NCBI GenBank assembly: GCA_050115015.1
Contig: JASFRI010000117.1
Location: forward strand, 1-10,979
Reading direction: 5' to 3'
Source: JASFRI01 sp050115015
GTDB lineage: Bacteria; Acidobacteriota; Polarisedimenticolia; CBDVAL01
Length of the DNA: 10,979 bases
The notes below the pieces were generated by a model. That model did not search any database. It had not been told where the DNA came from and worked only from the letters and a program-made list of their open reading frames with translations. Made by a program: the position numbers and the translations under genes. Every line of letters starts with the position of its first letter. Positions within the stretch are counted from its first letter, which is position 1. Positions 5,537 to 10,979 of this stretch are shown here, piece by piece.

Positions 5537-7594
5537 ATGCCGAGCTCAGCGGAACTCCACAGGTCCCTGCGGGACCACTTCGGCCATCCCTCCTTCCGGG
5601 AGGGGCAGCTCGAGGTGATCGAGGCCTGCCTCGGCGGCCGGGACGTCCTCGCCGTCATGCCCACCGGCGGCGGCAAGTCGCTGTGCTACCAGCTTCCCGC
5701 CCTGCTTCTGGAGGGCATCACCCTGGTCGTCAGCCCGCTGATCGCGTTGATGAAGGATCAGGTGGACGCCCTGCGCGCCCGGGACCTCCCCGCCACGAGC
5801 ATCCACTCGGGGTTGACCGCCGGCGAGCGGGCCCGGCGCCTGGCGGGATGTCGCGCCGGGGAGTACCGCCTCGTCTACATCGCGCCGGAGAGGCTGCGCA
5901 GCCGCGTGTTCCGTTCCAGCCTGTCCGGCACCCGCGTGGTCCGCCTGGCCATCGACGAGGCGCACTGTATCTCCCAGTGGGGGCATGACTTCCGTCCCGA
6001 CTACCTGCGGCTGGGGGAACTGCGCGAGACCCTCGGGTCCCCCCCCACGCTGGCGCTCACGGCGACGGCCACGCCGCAGGTGCAGGGGGACATCGCCCGG
6101 CAGCTCGGCCTGCGGGAGCCGGCGGTGTTCCTGGCGGGGTTCGAGCGGCCGAACCTGCGGCTCTCGGTCCGCAAGGTGCGGTCCGTACGGGAGAAGACCG
6201 AGGCGGTGGAGGCGGCCCTGCAGGAGGTCGGAGGCCCGGGGATCGTCTACGCCGCGACGCGGAAGCACGTCGAGTCGGTGGCCGGGGCGCTGCGGGAGAA
6301 GGGCCGCCGGGCGCTGGCCTATCACGCGGGCCTGACCGACCGGCAGCGGAGCGAGGCGCAGGAGGCGTTCATGGGCGGCGAGGTCGAGGTGATCGCCGCG
6401 ACGAACGCCTTCGGCATGGGGGTCGACAAGGCCGACATCCGCTTCGTCCTCCACTACGACATCCCCGGCAGTCTGGAGGCCTACTACCAGGAGGCCGGGC
6501 GCGCCGGCAGGGACGGGAAACTCGCCGAGTGCTGCCTGCTCTACAGCTTCGCCGACGTCCGCGTGCAGGAGTTCTTCCTCGATGGAGCCAACCCGGAGCC
6601 GGCGCTCATCGAATCGGTGCTGGGCCGGATCCGGGACGATCGGGACCTCGAGGGGACCGCCCGCAACCCGATGGCGGTGGAGACCGCGGTCCACGTCCTC
6701 GAGCGACAGGGGCTCGTGGAGCGGGACGCGGAGGGCGTGGTCGTCGTGACGCCGCGTGGTGCATCGGGACGGGTGTCCCTGGATCGCGGCTCCCTGGAGG
6801 AGAAGGCGCGACGCGACCGCGAGCGCCTGGCGTCGATGATCCGCTATGCGGAGTCCCGCACGTGCCGCCGCGCCGTCATCCTGGGGTACTTCAGCGGCCG
6901 GGCCCCGGAAGGGGGGTGCGGGCACTGCGATCGTTGCCTGGGGTGGCATGAGCGCCCGGGGCGCCCGCTGAGCGAACCCGAGCGCCGGGTCGTGCGGATC
7001 GCCCTCTCCGGCGTGGCGCGCGTCCCGGACCGCTTCGGCCGCGCGCGGATCGCCCGCATGCTCGTCGGGTCCCGGGCCCGGGAGGTCAGCCAGTTCGGGC
7101 TGGAGCGCATCCCGACCCACGGCAAGCTCGCGGGGCTGCCGGCGACCGGCGTGGGAGAGCTGCTGGAGCGTCTCGCGGACGCGGGGCTGCTCCGGCGGCG
7201 GGAGCTGCGGGGCAGCGGTACGATGGGGGGGTCGGTCCTGTCCCTCACGCCGGAAGGGGTGCGGGTGATGCAGGACCCGGAGGCCGACCTGCGGCTCGCC
7301 TGGCCGGAGGGGCTCCCGGCGCCGGGAACGGCCCCGGCGGATCCGGACCTGCGCGAGGCGCTGCGCCGTCTGCGTCTGCGTCTGTCCCGGGATCGCGGCG
7401 TGCCCGCCTTCCAGGTCTTCCCGGATCGGGTCCTGGACGCGCTGGTCGCCGCGCGCCCGGGCACCCTGGAGGAGCTGGAGGCCGTCCCCGGCATCGGGCC
7501 CGCGACCCGGGACCGCTACGGTCGACAGCTGATCGACCTGATCCGCGGGCATTCCGGCCGGGAGGCGGCGGCCGGGAAAGGGAGGTTGCAGTGA
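5537..7594 (+). CDS. recQ: ATP-dependent DNA helicase RecQ
   Basis: 685 residues; a 3'-5' SF2 DNA helicase of recombination and replication-fork repair. The helicase core shows Walker A TGGGKS (43-48), DEAH (140-143) followed by the RecQ aromatic-rich loop CISQWGHDFRPDY, LTATAT (174-179) and motif VI QEAGRAGRDG (318-327). Zinc ligands are C443, C461, C464 and C467, then an RQC winged helix (about 475-580) and an HRDC domain (about 603-671, ending with the helix-hairpin motif VPGIGPATRDRYG). Between the core and the zinc site, about 350-425, is an extra segment (NPMAVETAVHVLERQGLVER) that looks like a small winged helix. E. coli RecQ lacks such an insertion, but other bacterial RecQ proteins have one. 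The ATG at 5537 is preferred over an upstream TTG that overlaps the promoter; no clear Shine-Dalgarno precedes it. Confidence 0.96.
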   Translation: MPSSAELHRSLRDHFGHPSFREGQLEVIEACLGGRDVLAVMPTGGGKSLCYQLPALLLEGITLVVSPLIALMKDQVDALRARDLPATSIHSGLTAGERARRLAGCRAGEYRLVYIAPERLRSRVFRSSLSGTRVVRLAIDEAHCISQWGHDFRPDYLRLGELRETLGSPPTLALTATATPQVQGDIARQLGLREPAVFLAGFERPNLRLSVRKVRSVREKTEAVEAALQEVGGPGIVYAATRKHVESVAGALREKGRRALAYHAGLTDRQRSEAQEAFMGGEVEVIAATNAFGMGVDKADIRFVLHYDIPGSLEAYYQEAGRAGRDGKLAECCLLYSFADVRVQEFFLDGANPEPALIESVLGRIRDDRDLEGTARNPMAVETAVHVLERQGLVERDAEGVVVVTPRGASGRVSLDRGSLEEKARRDRERLASMIRYAESRTCRRAVILGYFSGRAPEGGCGHCDRCLGWHERPGRPLSEPERRVVRIALSGVARVPDRFGRARIARMLVGSRAREVSQFGLERIPTHGKLAGLPATGVGELLERLADAGLLRRRELRGSGTMGGSVLSLTPEGVRVMQDPEADLRLAWPEGLPAPGTAPADPDLREALRRLRLRLSRDRGVPAFQVFPDRVLDALVAARPGTLEELEAVPGIGPATRDRYGRQLIDLIRGHSGREAAAGKGRLQ

Positions 7595-8139
7595 TGAGAT
7601 CGGCATTCTGGCGGCTGCCCGGGCGCGCCGCGGCCCTGGGGGCGGTGGGGCTGGCGTGGATCGCCTGCGCGCCGCAGGTGCGGACGGATGGGGTACCGGT
7701 CGCGATCCCGAATGCGCGGATGGTCCAGGACGGACTGCTGGTCGGGGGGCAGCCCACGGAGAAGCAGATCCGCCGGCTCGCCCGGGAAGGCTACCGGACG
7801 ATCGTGAACCTCCGCGGCCCCGGCGAGGAAGGCGGATGGGACGAGGCGCCGCTGTCCACGGAGCTGGGGATGGCCTTCGTCGATGTGCCGATCGCGTCCC
7901 GGGCGGACCTGAACGAGGCGAACGCCCGCCGTCTCGCCGAGCTCGTCGACCGGCGGGACGGTTTCCCGATGCTGGTGCACTGCGCCAGCGGCAACCGCGT
8001 GGGCGCGCTTTTCGCCCTCAAGGCCTTCTACGTGGACGGCGACCCGCCGGAGGAGGCCCTCCGGGAAGGCCTGGAGGCGGGCCTCACGCGCCTCGAGCCC
8101 TACGTCCGGGAGGCCCTGGGTCTGACCGGTACGGAGTGA
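7594..8139 (+). CDS. Exported DUF442/BLH-type phosphatase- or rhodanese-like protein
   Basis: 181 residues from the ATG at 7594. A GTG at 7591 is an equally possible start; GGAGG lies 5 nt before the GTG and 8 nt before the ATG. The N-terminus is basic then hydrophobic (RAAALGAVGLAWIAC), ending in a lipobox-like AWIAC, so C25 may be lipidated although W at -3 is unusual; a plain Sec signal is the alternative. The mature part fits the DUF442 (beta-lactamase-hydrolase-like) family: GGQPTEKQIRRLAREGYRTIVNLR near residues 51-74 and the active loop VHCASGNRVGAL with C130 and R135. The loop is CX4R, the size seen in rhodaneses, not the CX5R of classic protein tyrosine phosphatases. Either phosphatase or sulfurtransferase chemistry is possible. 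The start overlaps the recQ stop (TGATG), so it is co-translated with recQ, but no functional link is known to me. Confidence 0.82.
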   Translation: MRSAFWRLPGRAAALGAVGLAWIACAPQVRTDGVPVAIPNARMVQDGLLVGGQPTEKQIRRLAREGYRTIVNLRGPGEEGGWDEAPLSTELGMAFVDVPIASRADLNEANARRLAELVDRRDGFPMLVHCASGNRVGALFALKAFYVDGDPPEEALREGLEAGLTRLEPYVREALGLTGTE

Positions 8140-8148
8140 CCCCCGGCC

Positions 8149-9324
8149 TCAGGCGGGAGGGGGCATGCCGGCGACCGCCGCGAGCAGCTCCGTCCCGAAG
8201 GTCTCCACCTGCCAGCGGCGCATTCCCGGGACGTCGCGCAGGGCGTCCGCGGTCTCGGGCCGCGAGCGCGCCACCGCCTCGAGCAGGGCGTTCGGCGCGA
8301 CGAGGCCCGGATCCAGCTCGAGCTCCGCGGCAAGACGATCCCGGAGGGCGCGGAGCGGCTTGAGGTCGGGCTCGGGCTGCCGGGGTCGGTCGGGCCGCCG
8401 GGTAGGACGCGGCAGGTCCGACTCCGGCAGGTCGAGGCCCCGCTGCACCGCCTCCAGGAGGTCCGCCTCGAAGCCGCGGCGGCGGGAGCGTGGCATGCCC
8501 TTGATCCCCGCGAGATCCCGCGCGCGCCGCGGCTGCCGCCGGGCGATCTCCACGAGGGTCGTGTTGCCGAGGACCCGGAACGCCGCGCGATCCTGCTCCC
8601 GGGCGATCCGGTCGCGCAGCTGGTGCACCTCCCGGAGCACCGCCCGCTTACGGGGCGGGAGCGCGCGCGCTCCCTTCAGCTTCAGGTAGGCGTCGGGGTT
8701 CTCCTCACGCGGCTGATGGCGCACCTCCTCGAGCAGCGCGAACTCCTCCTGCGCCCACGCGAGCCGGCCGGCGCTCTCCAGCTCCCGTCGCAGGATGTCG
8801 TGGAGCTCGGGCAGGAAGTGGGTGTCGGTCGCGGCGTACCGCAGCATCGCCGGGGTGAGAGGGCGGCGGGACCAGTCGGCGCGCTGGTGCTGCTTGGGCA
8901 CCTTCAGGCCGAAGTGACGCTCCAGGAGGCTCGACAGTCCGAACGAGGCGTAGCCGAGCAGACGCGCGGCCACCATGGTGTCGAAGAGGCCGCGGACCTG
9001 CAGGCCGTGATCCCGGTCCAGGATTCGCAGGTCGTAGTCCGCGCCGTGCAGGACGCAGGTCGTTCCGGGATCGGCCAGGACCCGCTCCAGCGGCGCCAGG
9101 CTCTCCACGGCCAGAGGATCGACGATCCAGTCCCGGTCGCGGCTGGAGACCTGGACCAGGCAGACCTTCGTGAAGTAGGAGTGGAACGAGTCCGCCTCGG
9201 TGTCCAGCCCGATCAGCTCCTCCTCCTCGAGGTGTGCGGCCAGCTCCTTTACCTCCTCGAAGGTGTCCAGGAACGCCGCGTCGGGCGCGTCCGGAGTGCG
9301 GGTCCCGGGTCGCTCAGCGGGCAC
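8149..9324 (-). CDS. rnd: Ribonuclease D
   Basis: 391 residues; a DEDDy 3'-5' exoribonuclease trimming tRNA and other stable RNA ends. Exo I is GLDTEADSF (D41, E43), Exo II HGADYDLRIL (D98), Exo III YAATDTHFL (Y163, D167), so all catalytic metal ligands and the tyrosine are present. Two HRDC domains follow, at about 223-295 and 321-386, separated by a proline/arginine linker (about 298-318); two HRDC domains are normal for RNase D. The GTG start at 9324 lies inside the end of the SDR gene (11-base overlap), with GGAAGG about 10 nt before it. Its stop is only 9 bp from the stop of the convergent DUF442 gene. The overlap with the SDR and uvrA genes indicates one transcription unit. Confidence 0.94.
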   Translation of the reverse strand: MPAERPGTRTPDAPDAAFLDTFEEVKELAAHLEEEELIGLDTEADSFHSYFTKVCLVQVSSRDRDWIVDPLAVESLAPLERVLADPGTTCVLHGADYDLRILDRDHGLQVRGLFDTMVAARLLGYASFGLSSLLERHFGLKVPKQHQRADWSRRPLTPAMLRYAATDTHFLPELHDILRRELESAGRLAWAQEEFALLEEVRHQPREENPDAYLKLKGARALPPRKRAVLREVHQLRDRIAREQDRAAFRVLGNTTLVEIARRQPRRARDLAGIKGMPRSRRRGFEADLLEAVQRGLDLPESDLPRPTRRPDRPRQPEPDLKPLRALRDRLAAELELDPGLVAPNALLEAVARSRPETADALRDVPGMRRWQVETFGTELLAAVAGMPPPA

Positions 9325-10075
9325 AGGTCAGCTGCCTTCCACCGTCGATCGGGAGCGTGCCCCCGGTCATCCACGCCGAGGCGTCGGAGGCGAGGAACAG
9401 GACGAGCTCCGCCACCTCCTCCGGCCGGCCGACCCGGCCCAGGGGATGGGTGGACTTTCCGCGCTCGAGGAACGCCTCGTACTGCTCCTCCCCCATGCCT
9501 CCGGCACGGTGTAGCTCGGTGACGACGACCCCGGGGTTGACGGCGTTCACACGGATGCCCCGATCGGCCAGCTCCAGGGCCAGGCACCGGGTGAGCTGAT
9601 CCACGCCGGCCTTGCTGACGCAGTATGCCAGGATGCCGGGAAAGGCCCGCGTGCCGGTCACGCTGGAGACGTTCACGATGTTCCCGGGCCGGCGCTCCAG
9701 GTGGGGGAGGGCCAGCTGGATGATCTGGACCACGGCCCGGAGGTTCACGTCCAGCATGCGATCCCAGTCCTCCAGGGAGGTCGACTCGATGGTCCCGGCC
9801 TCGAGGATGCCGGCGGCGTTTACCAGGATGTCGAGGCCCCCGAGCTCGCGGACCGCGCCATCCACCATCCGGCGCGCGTCGTCACCGCGGGTGACGTCTC
9901 CGGGGACCACGCACGTGCCCCCCGTCTCGATCGCCGCGGCGGTGGCCCGGAGGGGCTCCTCCCGACGGCCCGCCAGGGCCACCCGGGCACCGGCCCCGGC
10001 CAGGCGGATCGCCGTGGCGCGCCCGATGCCCGTTCCCGCGCCGGTCACCAGCGCGACCCGTCCGTCGAGGTTCAT
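9314..10075 (-). CDS. Short-chain dehydrogenase/reductase (SDR)
   Basis: 253 residues, the normal length of a classical SDR. It has the nucleotide-binding TGAGTGIG (11-18), D60, NAAG (86-89), and the catalytic tetrad N111, S138, Y151, K155 (YCVSK), followed by the PG motif (181-182) and C-terminal GGTLPIDGG (238-246). Basic residues R37 and R38 after the second strand, with no Asp, favour NADP(H) over NAD(H). The sequence resembles FabG/3-oxoacyl reductase-like and glucose-dehydrogenase-like SDRs, but the substrate cannot be fixed from sequence, so no gene name is given. Its ATG overlaps the uvrA stop as ATGA and its 3' end overlaps rnd, so it is translated in the same operon as two nucleic-acid enzymes. 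This looks like an operon of convenience. Confidence 0.92.
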   Translation of the reverse strand: MNLDGRVALVTGAGTGIGRATAIRLAGAGARVALAGRREEPLRATAAAIETGGTCVVPGDVTRGDDARRMVDGAVRELGGLDILVNAAGILEAGTIESTSLEDWDRMLDVNLRAVVQIIQLALPHLERRPGNIVNVSSVTGTRAFPGILAYCVSKAGVDQLTRCLALELADRGIRVNAVNPGVVVTELHRAGGMGEEQYEAFLERGKSTHPLGRVGRPEEVAELVLFLASDASAWMTGGTLPIDGGRQLTCAR

Positions 10076-10979
10076 GCCGCACCCCCGCGGGCCAGCACCC
10101 GCCGCAGGTGCTGTCCGGTATAGGAGCCCTGGAGCGCCGCGACCTCCTCCGGGGAGCCCTCCGCGATCACCTTTCCTCCCGCGTCGCCCCCTTCAGGGCC
10201 GAGGTCGATCACGTGATCGGCCGTCTTGATCACGTCCAGGTTGTGCTCGATGACGATGACGGTATTCCCGTCCTCGACGAGGCGATCGAGGACCCGGAGC
10301 AGCTTGCGGATGTCGTCGAAGTGGAGCCCGGTGGTCGGCTCGTCCAGGAAGTAGACCGTGCGTCCCGTGGACCGGCGGGACAGCTCCTTGGAGAGCTTCA
10401 CCCGCTGCGCCTCGCCGCCGGACAGGGTGGTCGCCGGCTGGCCCAAACGGACGTACGAGAGGCCGACGGCATCCAGGGTCTCCAGCTTCCTGCGGATGTA
10501 GGGGACGTTCTCGAAGAAGCGGAGTGCCTCGTCCACGCTCATCTCCAGCACGTCGGCGATGCTCTTCCCCTTGTACAGGATCTCCAGCGTCTCCCGGTTG
10601 TAGCGCCGGCCGCCGCAGACCTCGCAGGTCACGTAGATGTCCGGGAGGAAGTGCATCTCGATCTTGATGATGCCGTCCCCCTCGCAGGCCTCGCAGCGTC
10701 CTCCCTTCACGTTGAAGGAGTAGCGCCCCGCGGAGTACCCCCGGGCTCGTGACTCCGGCACCCGGCTGAACAGCTCCCGGATGTAGGAGAAGGTCCCCGT
10801 GTAGGTGGCGGGGTTGGAGCGCGGGGTGCGTCCGATGGGGGACTGATCGATCTGGACCACCTTGTCGATGTGATCCAGCCCCTTGATGGCCTTGTGGGTC
10901 CCGGGAAGGTCGTTGGCCCGGTAGAGCTTGTGCGCCAGCGCCTTGTAGAGGATCTCGGTGATCAGCGTCGACTTGCCGG
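10072..10979 (-). CDS. uvrA: UvrA, excinuclease ABC subunit A (C-terminal part)
   Basis: The last 301 residues of UvrA, the damage-recognition ATPase of nucleotide excision repair; the 5' two thirds lie beyond the right edge. The visible part begins in the second Walker A (GKSTLI at the very edge). It has the C-terminal zinc finger CEAC...CEVC (C95, C98, C118, C121 of the visible part, CX2C-X19-CX2C), the ABC signature LSGGEAQRVKL (185-195), Walker B FLDEPTTGLH (210-219) and the H-loop histidine in IEHN (about 245). The reading frame is open to the window edge, so it continues past the internal GTG at 10860. The stop overlaps the SDR start (ATGA). Confidence 0.97.
   Translation of the reverse strand, partial: GKSTLITEILYKALAHKLYRANDLPGTHKAIKGLDHIDKVVQIDQSPIGRTPRSNPATYTGTFSYIRELFSRVPESRARGYSAGRYSFNVKGGRCEACEGDGIIKIEMHFLPDIYVTCEVCGGRRYNRETLEILYKGKSIADVLEMSVDEALRFFENVPYIRRKLETLDAVGLSYVRLGQPATTLSGGEAQRVKLSKELSRRSTGRTVYFLDEPTTGLHFDDIRKLLRVLDRLVEDGNTVIVIEHNLDVIKTADHVIDLGPEGGDAGGKVIAEGSPEEVAALQGSYTGQHLRRVLARGGAA

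Noticed and set aside
5546..7606. A 686-codon minus-strand open frame opposite recQ
   Set aside because: It mirrors recQ codon by codon and has no motif; RecQ motifs on the plus strand are unambiguous.
8137..8175. GC-rich dyad around the two convergent stop codons (DUF442 and rnd) as a bidirectional terminator
   Set aside because: Only a short stem with a mismatch and no T-run on either side; not distinguishable from GC-rich background.
1..10979. A defence island, CRISPR, mobile element or biosynthetic cluster
   Set aside because: All nine genes belong to recognised chromosomal families. No direct repeats, transposase, integrase, toxin-antitoxin pair or tRNA attachment site was seen.

Overview
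The window is about 11 kb of very GC-rich bacterial chromosome with tight gene packing, ATGA/TGATG stop-start overlaps and ordinary sigma70-like promoters. Its gene content (a PATAN/DUF4388-J-TPR protein, a bifunctional 3-hydroxyacyl-CoA dehydrogenase/enoyl-CoA hydratase with the dehydrogenase first, and uvrA-SDR-rnd) suggests an Acidobacteriota- or Myxococcota-like lineage. That placement is only an inference from style and families. There is no rRNA, tRNA, CRISPR array, insertion sequence or phage gene. The content is chromosomal housekeeping and lipid/redox metabolism rather than an accessory island.

Layout: 1-152 has no gene but contains two back-to-back structured inverted repeats. From 153 to 4888 three genes lie on the minus strand. 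In transcription order they are the dehydrogenase/hydratase fusion (2831-4888), a zinc-ribbon rhomboid protease joined to it by a TGATG overlap (1731-2831), and a PATAN-J-TPR protein (153-1646). The last has its own promoter and appears to start at a rare AUU codon. Between 4889 and 5082 two divergent promoters stand back to back, with operator-like inverted repeats on each.

On the plus strand follow a [2Fe-2S] ferredoxin (5083-5454), recQ with its own promoter (5537-7594), and a small exported DUF442-type protein (7594-8139) overlapping the recQ stop. Convergent to these, on the minus strand, is an overlapping cluster read from the right edge: uvrA (C-terminal 301 residues only), an SDR oxidoreductase and RNase D.

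Functionally, two nucleic-acid maintenance units (RecQ; UvrA with RNase D) flank a small redox/lipid set (beta-oxidation fusion enzyme, ferredoxin, SDR). I found no convincing undescribed multi-gene system. The points most worth a second look are the AUU start of the PATAN-J-TPR gene, its degenerate J-domain motif, the fusion-enzyme/rhomboid coupling, the divergent regulatory region, and the exported DUF442 protein with a CX4R loop.
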